This document shows positions 16,540-26,053 of a DNA stretch of 64,000 nt, piece by piece. Positions within the stretch are counted from its first letter, which is position 1. Each line of letters begins with the position of its first letter. This stretch comes from Lihuaxuella thermophila (GTDB taxonomy: Bacteria; Bacillota; Bacilli; Thermoactinomycetales; Thermoactinomycetaceae). The notes beneath the pieces are model-generated. The model did no database searches and was not told the DNA's origin. It was given only the letters and a program-made list of their open reading frames with translations. Where the stretch lies: the NCBI RefSeq assembly GCF_900110165.1, contig NZ_FOCQ01000002.1:290501-354500 (forward strand), written 5' to 3'. A program made the translations under genes and the position numbers.

Positions 16540-17796
16540 GTGAAGAAAGATCTGGCTGTTCTGGGCTTGATGCTTATTGCTGTCACGTTAGCGGGTGAAT
16601 TGAATATCCATCCTTTTAATGATTCGTTTCGCATCAGTTTCAGCATTCCTATTTTTTTCTTCTTTTTACTATGGATTCGAAATATCTCCCCGATTGTTTC
16701 AGGGTTGCTGGTCGGAATTTCTGTGGTTCTGTTCCGTATGTCCTTGGATGTATGGCACTCGGGGCTGCCAGACGAGTCGTTTCGGCATCATTTTCCTGCT
16801 TTCCTGTATTATTTCACGTACTCCTGCCTGTTTTATGCAACCAGAATCAATCAATATCATCATCGGCCGCTCATGGTCGGACTTTTGGGAGTTTTGATCG
16901 AAATCACGACAGGAATTGTGGAATTATCCGTAAGGTATGCCAGTCTGCTCAAAGTGATCACAGGGCCCACATTGGGAAAGATTATAGTCATTGCCATTAT
17001 CCGCACTTTTTTTGTGCTCGGCTTTTTCAACATTATTAAGCTTCGGCAAGAAGAAATTGTGGAACAGGAACAACAAAAGCTCATGTTTATTTCCAACTTG
17101 TACGAAGAGACGATCCATTTGAAAAAATCATTGCAAAATGCGGAAGATATCACCAGAGACTGCTATGACTTATACCGGGATTTAAAAACCAAACATTCAG
17201 CCGATCCGGATGAATTCGCACAAAGAGCTTTGAAAATTGCCGGACAGGTACATGAAATCAAAAAAGATAACCAGCGAATCTATGCCGGCATCTCAAAAAT
17301 GATTGCGGGCGAAATCACGACGGATGTTATGAAGATCGAAGAATTGGGTGAGGTGATAGTAAAAACGAATCAAAAGTATGCCCGATTACTGGGGAAAGAG
17401 ATTCAATTTGTCCTTCAGATCGAAGGCGCCCATCCCCTTTACCATGTTTTTACAATCTTAACCCTCATCAATAACCTGGTTGCCAATGCGGTGGAGTCCA
17501 TTGAAAAAACGGGCATCATCGGTATTTCCATTGAGGAAAAAGGGGATTCAGTCATCTTCCAGGTGTCGGATAACGGGCCGGGTGTGCCGCAAAAGATGCA
17601 GGAACTTATTTTCAAACCCGGTTTCACCACGAAATATGACCTGTTGGGCAAACCGTCTACCGGGATTGGCCTGTCTTATGTAAAGGAAGTTGTCCGCAGT
17701 CTGGAAGGTGAGGTTAGCGTGCAAAGCCCGGCCGGACAAAACCAAACCGTTTTTACCATCCGATTGCCGCTCGACCGTTTAATCCGGAAAGGGTGA
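16540..17796 (+). CDS. glnK: membrane sensor histidine kinase, GlnK/YcbA type
   Basis: A 418-residue sensor kinase. GTG 16540 is nine bases after GGAAGGA. Residues about 5-170 hold five or six membrane helices (VLGLMLIAVTLAGELNI, FFFFLLWIRNISPIVSGLL). A cytoplasmic helical linker follows, then a GHKL ATPase domain from about residue 310: N box NNLVANAVESIE, DNGPGVP, and GIGLSYVKEVV. The phosphoacceptor His is in an atypical dimerisation helix. It overlaps function and gene order with the YcbA-YcbB (GlnK-GlnL) pair of B. subtilis, which responds to glutamine. Four bases separate it from the regulator gene. The dicarboxylate symporter downstream is the likely target, so the signal here may be a dicarboxylate or amino acid. 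Confidence 0.8.
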   Translation: MKKDLAVLGLMLIAVTLAGELNIHPFNDSFRISFSIPIFFFFLLWIRNISPIVSGLLVGISVVLFRMSLDVWHSGLPDESFRHHFPAFLYYFTYSCLFYATRINQYHHRPLMVGLLGVLIEITTGIVELSVRYASLLKVITGPTLGKIIVIAIIRTFFVLGFFNIIKLRQEEIVEQEQQKLMFISNLYEETIHLKKSLQNAEDITRDCYDLYRDLKTKHSADPDEFAQRALKIAGQVHEIKKDNQRIYAGISKMIAGEITTDVMKIEELGEVIVKTNQKYARLLGKEIQFVLQIEGAHPLYHVFTILTLINNLVANAVESIEKTGIIGISIEEKGDSVIFQVSDNGPGVPQKMQELIFKPGFTTKYDLLGKPSTGIGLSYVKEVVRSLEGEVSVQSPAGQNQTVFTIRLPLDRLIRKG

Positions 17797-17800
17797 GGCT

Positions 17801-18709
17801 ATGCGTTTTTTTATTGTTGATGATGATGAAGCGGTACGCTCCATGCTTGCGCAAATCATTGAGGACCAAGATCTGGGGGAAGTGGCCGGAGAAGCAGCAG
17901 ATGGTTCCCATGTCGACACGCAGCTGCTTCGCATGAAGAAAGTGGATATTCTGTTGATTGATTTGATGATGCCGGTTCGCGACGGAATCGAGACCATTCG
18001 CCAATTAAATGATTTTGCGGGGAAAATCATCATGATTTCACAGATCGAATCCAAAGAGATGATTGGTGAAGCTTACTCCCTCGGAGTGGAGTATTATATT
18101 ACGAAGCCGATCAATCGGCTTGAAGTGTGCGGGGTTATTCAAAAAGTGCGCGAACGGATGCGCTTGGAAAGATCCATTCGCGATATAAGAAAATCATTAA
18201 ATGCCCTGCTCACCGATCCACCGAAGGAAGAAAATCCCTATACCGAGAATAGTATCCTGACTTCGGCTAAATACCTTTTATCTGAGTTGGGGATTATCAG
18301 TGAAAGCGGCAGTAAAGATTTATTGGAAATTGTGCAATTTCTGTTTCACTATGAGAAAGAGAAACCAGTCGAGCACGAGTTTCCGCCCCTCAAAGAGATC
18401 TATATGAATCTCGCGATGAAGAAATTGGGGAAATCAGCGGATCCAGCCGAATTAAATAAAGAGGTCAAGGCTTCCGAACAGCGGGTACGCCGGGCGATTT
18501 TTCAATCGTTAAGCCATATCGCATCCATCGGACTGACCGATTATTCCAATCCCACATTTGAAAACGCATCCAAGTTTTTTGATTTTAGGGAAATACGAAA
18601 AAGGATGCTTGAACTTGAGAATGAAACGAAATCCGTCCAGTCCGGGATACGTCTGAATCCCAAGAAGTTTATTCAAGTTCTGTACCTGGAGGCCAAGCAT
18701 TTGATGTAG
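17801..18709 (+). CDS. glnL: response regulator, GlnL/YcbB type
   Basis: A 302-residue response regulator. The receiver domain (residues 1-120) has the acidic pair VDDDEA, phosphorylatable Asp in LLIDLMMPVRDG and Lys in YYITKPINRLE. Instead of a common OmpR or LuxR output, residues 130-302 match the YcbB C-terminal domain, with a DNA-binding segment EQRVRRAIFQSLSHIASIG near residue 228. It is co-transcribed with the kinase upstream. In B. subtilis the homologue activates glutamine utilisation genes. A terminator follows about 55 bp after its stop. Confidence 0.85.
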   Translation: MRFFIVDDDEAVRSMLAQIIEDQDLGEVAGEAADGSHVDTQLLRMKKVDILLIDLMMPVRDGIETIRQLNDFAGKIIMISQIESKEMIGEAYSLGVEYYITKPINRLEVCGVIQKVRERMRLERSIRDIRKSLNALLTDPPKEENPYTENSILTSAKYLLSELGIISESGSKDLLEIVQFLFHYEKEKPVEHEFPPLKEIYMNLAMKKLGKSADPAELNKEVKASEQRVRRAIFQSLSHIASIGLTDYSNPTFENASKFFDFREIRKRMLELENETKSVQSGIRLNPKKFIQVLYLEAKHLM

Positions 18710-18762
18710 ATCATCCGCCTGATGATCTTTGAGCATCAGGAGCAAATGATGAACAAGCGACG

Positions 18763-18801
18763 AACACTCCTTTTCAATGCATGGAGAAGGAGTGTTTTTT
18801 A
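18763..18801 (+). terminator. terminator after the two-component genes
   Basis: AACACTCCTT pairs with AAGGAGTGTT, then T5. Confidence 0.8.
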
Positions 18802-19090
18802 TTTCGGAAAAACCGTCCGGGCGACACGATCCAGGGAGATGACTCGAAAAGGGAAGCGGGGCGACTGAAACAACCATTTGAAACACCGCAGAAGGTGTCC
18901 CTGCCACCCGGCTTGGATGGATTTTCACAGACCGGGTCCAGCTGTGTGGGTATATTTTATCCACCTGAACCGGGAATCGGGATGTATGTTTCCATAGTTT
19001 TTTATAGTTCATCCGCTAAACTAAACTTACCTTTTCTTGTCCATTTCGCGACTGAAAGCGCTTTATTACGACCATTGAAGGGGGATTCGG
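18802..19090. other. leader region of the symporter gene
   Basis: No gene recognised. It should contain the target site of the GlnL-like regulator; the AT-rich stretch 18985-19040 is the best place to look. A cre-like site is at 19053-19066. Confidence 0.4.
19053..19066. promoter_or_regulatory. cre-like site (CcpA)
   Basis: TGAAAGCGCTTTAT matches the catabolite-responsive element pattern TGWNANCGNTNNCA at all but its last two bases. Its position 25 bp before the symporter start would fit roadblock repression. Confidence 0.4.
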
Positions 19091-20356
19091 ATGAAAAAGT
19101 TTGGTTTGGCGATGCAGATTCTGATCGGATTGATCTCAGGCATTCTGGTTGGGGCCATATTTTTTCGAAATCCTGCTGTCGAAACGTATTTACAACCGAT
19201 AGGCGACATCTTTATCCGACTAATTAAAATGATCGTCATCCCGATTGTAATCGCTACCCTCGTTGTAGGAGTCGCGGGAGTAGGAGATATCAAAAAGTTA
19301 GGCAAACTGGGCGGGAAAACGATCTTGTATTTTGAGATCATCACCACCGTGGCCATCGTTGTCGGACTGCTCATCGCCAATATTGTCCAGCCGGGTGTCG
19401 GAGTCAATATGCAGGAGCTATCGAAAGGGGACATTCAAAAATACGTAGATACGACAAAGGAACAGACGAGCCATAGCTTTATCGATACGTTTGTCAATAT
19501 CGTCCCGGACAATATTTTCGAGTCAACCGCAAATGGAGACATGCTGGCCATCATCTTTTTCTCTGTCATGTTTGGTCTGGGCGTGGCTGCCATCGGAGAG
19601 AAAGGAAAACCGGTGATCAACTTCTTCCAGGGTGTCTCTGAAGCGATGTTCTGGGTCACCAACCAAATTATGAAATTTGCTCCATTCGGGGTGTTTGCCC
19701 TGATCGGTGTGACCATTTCCAAATTCGGGATCGGTTCCTTAATCCCGCTCGGCAAATTGGTGCTATCTGTCTACGGAGCCATGCTGTTTTTTGTGTTTGT
19801 CGTTTTGGGTCTGGTTGCGAAAATCGCGGGTTCAAATATCTTTTCCATCATGAAGATCTTAAAGGATGAGCTTATCCTGGCTTATTCCACAGCAAGCTCT
19901 GAAACCGTCCTGCCAAAGATCATGGAGAAGATGGAAAAGTACGGCTGTCCCAAAGCTGTCACTTCCTTTGTGATTCCGACCGGCTACTCCTTTAATTTGG
20001 ATGGATCTACGTTGTACCAGGCGATTGCTGCTTTGTTTATCGCCCAGATGTACGGGATTGACATGCCGATCAGCAGCCAGATTACGCTGCTGCTCGTATT
20101 GATGGTGACATCCAAAGGGATCGCAGGGGTTCCGGGGGTATCCTTCGTCGTTTTGTTGGCGACGCTTGGGTCAGTGGGAATTCCGCTGGAAGGACTGGCA
20201 TTTATCGCCGGAATCGACCGCATTCTCGACATGGCAAGAACAGCTGTCAACGTGATTGGAAATTCGCTTGCAGCCGTTATCATGTCCAAATGGGAAGGTC
20301 AGTACGATGCCAAACAAGGCCAAAAATACTTGGAGACGATCAGAGAAGCCGCGTAG
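19091..20356 (+). CDS. dicarboxylate/amino-acid:cation symporter (DAACS family)
   Basis: A 421-residue secondary transporter. ATG follows GGGGGATTC. It has eight membrane helices and re-entrant loops; the family signatures are visible: AYSTASSETVLPKIMEKMEK (the serine-rich loop) near residue 265, PTGYSFNLDGSTLYQAIA near 300 with the substrate/cation NLDG motif, and GIAGVPGVSFVVL near 345, ending with IDRILDMARTAVNVIGN. It imports glutamate, aspartate or C4-dicarboxylates with Na+ or H+. The two-component pair upstream probably controls it. Confidence 0.9.
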   Translation: MKKFGLAMQILIGLISGILVGAIFFRNPAVETYLQPIGDIFIRLIKMIVIPIVIATLVVGVAGVGDIKKLGKLGGKTILYFEIITTVAIVVGLLIANIVQPGVGVNMQELSKGDIQKYVDTTKEQTSHSFIDTFVNIVPDNIFESTANGDMLAIIFFSVMFGLGVAAIGEKGKPVINFFQGVSEAMFWVTNQIMKFAPFGVFALIGVTISKFGIGSLIPLGKLVLSVYGAMLFFVFVVLGLVAKIAGSNIFSIMKILKDELILAYSTASSETVLPKIMEKMEKYGCPKAVTSFVIPTGYSFNLDGSTLYQAIAALFIAQMYGIDMPISSQITLLLVLMVTSKGIAGVPGVSFVVLLATLGSVGIPLEGLAFIAGIDRILDMARTAVNVIGNSLAAVIMSKWEGQYDAKQGQKYLETIREAA

Positions 20357-20401
20357 AAAATGGAGTAAAACCCCAACAACCGATTCCTGTAGGAAATATA
20401 G

Positions 20402-20430
20402 GAGTGAGGAGAAACGTCTCTTCACTCTAT
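20402..20430 (+). terminator. terminator after the symporter
   Basis: GAGTGAGGAGA pairs with TCTCTTCACTC (one G-U) around AACG, then a T-rich stretch. Confidence 0.6.
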
Positions 20431-20578
20431 TTCATTCCCTTTATTTCTATTATTTTAAATAGTTAGAAATGTATATTTACGTAGTTTTCTATAGGTTCCC
20501 CTATACAATAGACTTACCTGACTCAGCTTGAAATCCGGAGTTGAAGGCGGTGAAACCGTGATTTAGGAGGGATTGAAA

Positions 20579-20734
20579 ATGAAAAAGCCCATTCAGCTTA
20601 TCATGAGTTTTGGTGCAGGGATCATGGTGGGCGTTGGTTTATCGGTACGATTATCTTCATGGCTCCTAAATTTCATATTTGAGACCGCTGTCAAGAGTGA
20701 GCTCTTTTCGAGATTCTTCTCTTCTTTGTCCTGA
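20579..20734 (+). CDS. 51-residue single-span membrane peptide
   Basis: ATG 20579 follows AGGAGGGATTGAAA. The product starts MKKPIQLIMSFGAGIMVGVG and continues as one hydrophobic helix, then a hydrophobic tail ending RFFSSLS. A strong terminator follows 22 bp after the stop, so this is a self-contained transcription unit. No family recognised. It may be a small membrane regulator or the truncated start of a longer membrane protein. Confidence 0.5.
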   Translation: MKKPIQLIMSFGAGIMVGVGLSVRLSSWLLNFIFETAVKSELFSRFFSSLS

Positions 20735-20755
20735 TCGGTGTCTGAACGAAATGAC

Positions 20756-20779
20756 GGGCCGGAATGGCCCTTTCTTTTT
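20756..20779 (+). terminator. terminator upstream of tadA
   Basis: GGGCC pairs with GGCCC around GGAAT, then TTTCTTTTT. Confidence 0.85.
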
Positions 20780-20802
20780 GTCAGCTTCCCGTTTGGGTAT
20801 AA

Positions 20803-21303
<501 letters not shown>

Positions 21304-21692
21304 GCTTTGGTTGTAGAAGGAATAGATGTCGGGCAATGAAAGTGGTTGAGAGGTGAAAGCTGCTTCAAGGGGATAGATTCACCGTCTATGGATCAGCAGG
21401 TTTTTCTGGTTGTGTCAAACATGCCATGGACCGTTCTTTGTCAATCCGGATCAGGAAGAACCAGCCGTGATCAACACAGTCACCCTTTCATCCCTGTGAT
21501 GTGCCGAAACTGAAAAGCTTTTCTACGACCTGAGTCGGATCTCAAGATGCAACCCGGGGTCGATTTGGAAACGGGATCTGTTTTATATACTAAAAACAAC
21601 AACGGCACGAATGGAGGGAACAAAAAGAAAACCGGGAAACTTTGCCGTCTCCCGGTTGCTGGACCGAAGATGGATGAGGGGAGTGAATGTGA
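21304..21692. other. non-coding region after tadA
   Basis: No gene recognised. An ACCGGGA/TCCCGGT hairpin near 21636-21657, followed on the minus strand by TTTTCTTTTTG, looks like a terminator for leftward transcription although no leftward gene precedes it. Confidence 0.35.
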
Positions 21693-22001
21693 GTGGCGAA
21701 TAAAGGAATAAAAATATTGATTCATGCCAGTACGTGGTTTGCTCCGGTGTTAGTGCCGGTGATTGCATATCTGGTTCTCTCGGACCGGGAGGTTAAGAAT
21801 CTCTCGCTGCAAGCGCTGGTATTTCATCTGATCATGGGGATTCTAATCTCTGTTTCCGCCTTTTTCTCCTGGATCTTGATAGGGATTCCCTTCCTCATTA
21901 TTTTCGGTTTGATTGCCTTGATTGCGCCGATTATGGGGATCATCTATGCGCTTAGGGATCGCCCATTCCGCTACCCGATTATCGGTTCCTGGTTCTCCTG
22001 A
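21693..22001 (+). CDS. DUF4870-type small membrane protein
   Basis: A 102-residue protein with three membrane helices (STWFAPVLVPVIAYLVL, LSLQALVFHLIMGILISVSAF, FGLIALIAPIMGIIYAL), the plan of DUF4870/Tic20-like proteins. GTG 21693 is nine bases after GAGGGGAG. In Bacillales such proteins often lie beside envelope-stress operons, and here it directly precedes liaGFSR, separated by a terminator. Function unknown; possibly an extra envelope-stress component. Confidence 0.65.
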   Translation: MANKGIKILIHASTWFAPVLVPVIAYLVLSDREVKNLSLQALVFHLIMGILISVSAFFSWILIGIPFLIIFGLIALIAPIMGIIYALRDRPFRYPIIGSWFS

Positions 22002-22184
22002 TTGCCGATTCACAAACCAATGGATTCCGGGGATGGAGGCGCCATCCATCTATACCTGGCGGAAGCGAAGTGGAGAGAATTTCATAGAGAAGCGGGTCAA
22101 TAAGGGGTTTTTTAATAACCTATCATACTCAGGAAGCAGTGAAGTGCCGACAACGATTTATCAAATGCCAACCGTTCAAGAAAA

Positions 22185-22213
22185 AAAGAGCGCCCGACGG
22201 GTGCTCTTTTTTA
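22185..22213 (+). terminator. terminator between the DUF4870 gene and liaG
   Basis: AGAGCGCCC pairs with GGGTGCTCT around GAC, then T6. Confidence 0.85.
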
Positions 22214-22289
22214 TAAAATTAGGTAGGAGGAGGTGGAGTCGCGTTTCTCCCCAAGATGCTTTTGGCTGGAGGCTATTTGCGGCGAATGG

Positions 22290-23165
22290 ATGAAAAAACT
22301 GTTCGGCTTCCTTTTGATGATTTGCGGACTGTGCATTTTTACCGGTTCAGTTGCAAACAGCTCTGTTGGCGGCTGGTTCTCCGACCGGGAACGATACGTT
22401 AAAGAATTCCCGGGGGATGGCATCGAATCCATCGAGATCAATGCAACCGCGGATATCCACATCATTCCTCATCAACAGAAGAATATAAAAACCGTTGTAG
22501 ATGGAAAAGGTGCTGCCGACATGGATGTAACGATCCGGCGACAAGGGGAGGAGCTTTATATATCCGCCGATCCGAAGTGGTATCACTGGCTGTTCAGAAA
22601 TAAGCCGGAATTGAAAGTCTATGTTCCTGAAAGTTATAAACAACACATGAATATCCACTCGATTGCCGGCGATGTTCGCTTTTACGGAGCGTCCCCCGGT
22701 CAACGGATGAAATTGCGCGAGTTTGAGGTGGATATCACGGCAGGGAATGTTGACTTGCAAAACTTGCAGGTGGATGACCTCCAATATTCCAACCTGGCCG
22801 GAGACTTAAGAATCCAGAGGGTAACTGCAAAAGCAGCCGATATTTATTCCGGTTCGGGCGATGTAAAGCTGGATCACTTTACCGGTTCCTTCCGCGCCAG
22901 TCTGCCTTTGGGAAAATTGACCGGGCAAATCGATTCCTTAACAGGCGAGATCCGGGCAAAGATGACCTCAGGGGAGATGGCGCTTGATTTGCCTCCGGAT
23001 GCGGACTTCACCTTAAGGGCACGAGTCACCAGCGGGGAGATCGAATGCGGACTTCCTTGTCAAAAGGTGAATAAGGAATGGGAAACTACGGCCACGGCGA
23101 CGAACGGAAAGGGAAAACACGCCGTGACCCTTGACAGCGTAAGCGGTCATATTCGTGTTTATTGA
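22290..23165 (+). CDS. liaG: LiaG-like DUF4097 beta-helical protein
   Basis: A 291-residue protein with one N-terminal membrane anchor (MKKLFGFLLMICGLCIFTG) and a long beta-solenoid of the DUF4097 type, seen as repeating GDVRFYG, AGNVDLQ, SGDVKLDHF, TGEIRAKMTSGEMALD, SGEIECGLP, SGHIRV. It precedes liaF-liaS-liaR, the position of liaG in B. subtilis. The start is uncertain: ATG 22290 gives the usual family N-terminus, but the best ribosome site (AGGAGGAG) is before an in-frame GTG at 22233, which would add 19 residues. Its role in the Lia response is not known. Confidence 0.8.
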   Translation: MKKLFGFLLMICGLCIFTGSVANSSVGGWFSDRERYVKEFPGDGIESIEINATADIHIIPHQQKNIKTVVDGKGAADMDVTIRRQGEELYISADPKWYHWLFRNKPELKVYVPESYKQHMNIHSIAGDVRFYGASPGQRMKLREFEVDITAGNVDLQNLQVDDLQYSNLAGDLRIQRVTAKAADIYSGSGDVKLDHFTGSFRASLPLGKLTGQIDSLTGEIRAKMTSGEMALDLPPDADFTLRARVTSGEIECGLPCQKVNKEWETTATATNGKGKHAVTLDSVSGHIRVY

Positions 23166-23199
23166 CACCGGCGGCTTTTTACGGAAGGGAGGCGGAATA

Positions 23200-23964
23200 T
23201 TGCGCTTGTTACAGAACCGATTCACGGGATGGATGATCCTGATTGTCGGGATCATCATTCTTCTAAGCATGACGGACAATCACTTCACCAGCTCTTTGGT
23301 CTTATTCCTGATCGGGATTTTATTGCTGAGAAAACATTATCGCAAGGCTGGTTATTCTTTTCTCACTGTCTCCGTCCTCCTGTTGCTGGATCAGATCTTG
23401 CGGTTTGATTGGGTCTGGACTCTGGTTTCCTTGCTCTTGATTTACTGGGGATATCGGATGTTCAGAGGAGATTCCAAACGGCCGGTACAGAACAAAAAAC
23501 CGGGAGAAAGAGAAGCCTGCTCAAAACTTCGCGGAGATCAGCAGCCGAATACGGGGATTCCGCTGACGGAAGAAAGGAATATACAATTCCAGACGCCTCT
23601 GGTAAAGAGTTCTGCGGTCGGCCGTGTCTACTTGATCGATCGCCGGTTTGAACTTACTGACCTGAATATGTCTTACGGCATCTGCGATGTCAAAATCAAC
23701 TTGTCCAAAGCGATCATTCCCGAAGGAGAAAGCACGATTGTCATCAGCGGGCTGATCGGGAATGTTGACATATATATTCCGGATGATCTGGATGTCTCGA
23801 TCGCTGCCACGGTGATGGCCGGTTATCTGGATGTGCCGGGAGCCAAACAAGGGGGAGTCAACCGCCAGGCTCAACTGGCTACAACAGGATACGAACAAGC
23901 AAGGAGAAGAGTGAAAATCTCTGTTTCCATGCTGTTCGGGGATATTGGTGTGAGGCATTTATGA
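23200..23964 (+). CDS. liaF: LiaF, membrane inhibitor of the LiaRS system
   Basis: A 254-residue membrane protein. TTG 23200 is six bases after AGGGAGG. Three or four helices occupy residues 5-95 (GWMILIVGIIILLSM, SLVLFLIGILLL), followed by a soluble C-terminal DUF2154 domain: SAVGRVYLIDRRFELTDLNM, YGICDVKINLSKAIIPEGE, ISGLIGNVDIYIPDDLDVS and VSMLFGDIGV. In B. subtilis LiaF keeps LiaS off until cell-wall antibiotics or membrane damage are sensed. Its stop overlaps the start of liaS (ATGA). Confidence 0.88.
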   Translation: MRLLQNRFTGWMILIVGIIILLSMTDNHFTSSLVLFLIGILLLRKHYRKAGYSFLTVSVLLLLDQILRFDWVWTLVSLLLIYWGYRMFRGDSKRPVQNKKPGEREACSKLRGDQQPNTGIPLTEERNIQFQTPLVKSSAVGRVYLIDRRFELTDLNMSYGICDVKINLSKAIIPEGESTIVISGLIGNVDIYIPDDLDVSIAATVMAGYLDVPGAKQGGVNRQAQLATTGYEQARRRVKISVSMLFGDIGVRHL

Positions 23965-25025
23965 ACGGGACGAAGTTTTCGGGCATTCATTGGCAGACGG
24001 TCCGCTTTACGGTATGGATGTGTTCGGGTCTGTCTCTTGTTTTGCTGACAGTCATCCTGCTCTCTTACCGGTTGGGTTTGCAGACCTTATTGGATGCCCG
24101 GATTTACGGGATACCGCTACTCATCCTGATACCGGTGCTGGTCGTCACCGGCGGGACGCTTTCCGGCTTTATTTTTGGCTATTCCATCAAAAGAAGAATA
24201 GAAATGCTGGCCTCGTCGGTCATGCGGTTTGAGCGGGGGCATTTTTCCTTCCGCGTGCCGGAGAGCGGTGATGATGAAATCAGCCTGGTGGCGAATCATT
24301 TAAACCGGATGGCAGAACGGATCGAACAGCAGGTTGCCTCATTGCAAAAGCTGTCCACCGAGAAAGCGGAGTGGCAAGAGAATATGAAGCGGGCGGTCAT
24401 TTCCGAAGAGAGGCAGCGCCTAGCACGGGAGCTCCATGATGCGGTCAGCCAGCAACTGTTTGCCATCTCCATGATGTCATCAGCCGTCAAAGAAACCCTG
24501 ACGTCCGAAGTTGCCCGGATTCACGATCAGATTGCCATGATCGAGAAGATGGCCGGAATCGCCCAGAATGAGATGCGTGCATTGCTGTTGCATCTCCGCC
24601 CCGTCACCCTGGATGGGAAGAGGCTCAAAGAAGGTATCGAAGAGCTGCTGGAAGAGTTTAAGGCAAAACAATGGGCGGATATTCATTGGGAAGTGGATGA
24701 CCTTCCGGATCTGGCTAAGGGAATTGAAGATCATCTGTTTCGCATCGTGCAAGAAGGGTTGTCCAATGTCTTCCGCCACTCGCAGGCAACGTCGGTCACA
24801 GTTCGCCTGGTTGCCCGGAACCGGCAAATTTCCCTTAAAATCATAGATAACGGAGTCGGATTTGATCTGAACAAACCTAAGGCGTCCTCTTACGGTTTGC
24901 AATCGATCCAGGAGCGTGCCAGTGCGATCGGTGGGATTGCGGAAGTGGTTTCCTTTCCCGGAAAAGGGACACAGGTGGAGGTAAAAGTGCCGATCGTAGA
25001 TGGCGGGAAGGGGAGAGAAACATGA
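23961..25025 (+). CDS. liaS: LiaS, NarL-type sensor histidine kinase
   Basis: A 354-residue kinase with two membrane helices (about 20-42 and 50-75) and a very short outer loop, the intramembrane-sensing plan. A HAMP region follows (KRRIEMLASSVMRFERG), then the HisKA_3 box RQRLARELHDAVSQQLF with the phosphoacceptor His near residue 162, and an HATPase (RIVQEGLSNVFRHSQA, DNGVGFD, YGLQSIQERA). It overlaps liaF upstream and liaR downstream by four bases each, so all three are translationally coupled. Confidence 0.9.
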   Translation: MNGTKFSGIHWQTVRFTVWMCSGLSLVLLTVILLSYRLGLQTLLDARIYGIPLLILIPVLVVTGGTLSGFIFGYSIKRRIEMLASSVMRFERGHFSFRVPESGDDEISLVANHLNRMAERIEQQVASLQKLSTEKAEWQENMKRAVISEERQRLARELHDAVSQQLFAISMMSSAVKETLTSEVARIHDQIAMIEKMAGIAQNEMRALLLHLRPVTLDGKRLKEGIEELLEEFKAKQWADIHWEVDDLPDLAKGIEDHLFRIVQEGLSNVFRHSQATSVTVRLVARNRQISLKIIDNGVGFDLNKPKASSYGLQSIQERASAIGGIAEVVSFPGKGTQVEVKVPIVDGGKGRET

Positions 25026-25654
25026 TTCGCGTACTGATTGTGGACGATCATGAAATGGTGAGAATGGGGCTTTCGGCTTATCTGGAAGCGCAACCGGATA
25101 TCCAGGTTGTAGGGGAGGCTTCAAACGGCCGGGAAGCTGTCCGCCTGGCACAAGAAACAAAGCCTGACGTGATTTTGATGGACCTGGTCATGGAACCCAT
25201 GGACGGCGTGGAAGCGACCAAAGAAATCTGCCGCGTGTTGGAGAACCCGAAAATCATCGTGCTGACCAGTTTTATCGATGATGACAAAGTATATCCGGTG
25301 ATGGAGGCGGGCGCTTTAAGCTACCTGTTAAAAACATCAAAAGCGAGCGAGATTGCCCGTGCCATCCGTGCCGCCATGAAAGGGGAGTCCGTCCTGGAGG
25401 CCAAAGTCACCGGTAAAATGCTTTCCCAAATGCGCCGCAACAAGGACGCGAAACCCCATGAATCCTTAACTCCCCGCGAAATGGAAATTTTGCGTCTCAT
25501 CGCGGAAGGAAAGACCAATCAAGAGATCGCCGACACGCTGTTTATCACAGTCAAAACGGTCAAAACCCACATCACCAATATTCTCTCCAAGCTGGAAGTG
25601 GATGATCGAACCCAGGCAGCCATTTACGCCCACAGAAATAAGCTGGTGGAGTGA
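25022..25654 (+). CDS. liaR: LiaR, NarL-type response regulator
   Basis: A 210-residue regulator. Receiver: VLIVDDHEMVR, phosphorylatable Asp in DVILMDLVMEP near residue 54, LLKTSKASE with the conserved Lys. LuxR-type HTH: LTPREMEILRLIAEGKTNQE and TVKTVKTHITNILSKLEV. It starts inside the liaS stop (ATGA). In Bacillus it activates liaIH in response to lipid II cycle inhibitors; no liaI or liaH lies next to it here, so its targets are elsewhere or include the operon itself. Confidence 0.92.
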   Translation: MIRVLIVDDHEMVRMGLSAYLEAQPDIQVVGEASNGREAVRLAQETKPDVILMDLVMEPMDGVEATKEICRVLENPKIIVLTSFIDDDKVYPVMEAGALSYLLKTSKASEIARAIRAAMKGESVLEAKVTGKMLSQMRRNKDAKPHESLTPREMEILRLIAEGKTNQEIADTLFITVKTVKTHITNILSKLEVDDRTQAAIYAHRNKLVE

Positions 25655-25842
25655 GGGGAAGCATTAGCTCCCCCTTCACATGCCCTCCTCATTTCTAAGG
25701 GAACATCTTCAAGAGTCTGGTTAAGAGTGATAACCGACCAGACTAAGTGCGAACACAAAAAAAGCATCTGTTCACGCATGCGACACAGGAGTTTTCCTGA
25801 ATGCTCCAGTTTAGTTCGTCCGGCTCTTTGATGGAATTACCC

Positions 25843-25871
25843 TTGACTTTTTTAGTCTTTTTCTATATTAT
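25843..25871 (+). promoter_or_regulatory. promoter of tRNA-Ser
   Basis: TTGACT, 17-bp spacer, TATTAT, 40 bp before the tRNA. Confidence 0.7.
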
Positions 25872-25912
25872 TATTTATTGTTCAGATATACTTTTTTATA
25901 TTCAACCGTTAT

Positions 25913-26053
<141 letters not shown>

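Noticed and set aside
18781..19227. 148-codon plus ORF overlapping the symporter start
   Set aside because: It begins inside a terminator, overlaps a well-supported gene and has no family features.
21304..21692. SRP RNA or other stable RNA right after tadA, as in B. subtilis
   Set aside because: No helix 8 or other RNA signature here; the SRP RNA is at 58367-58640.
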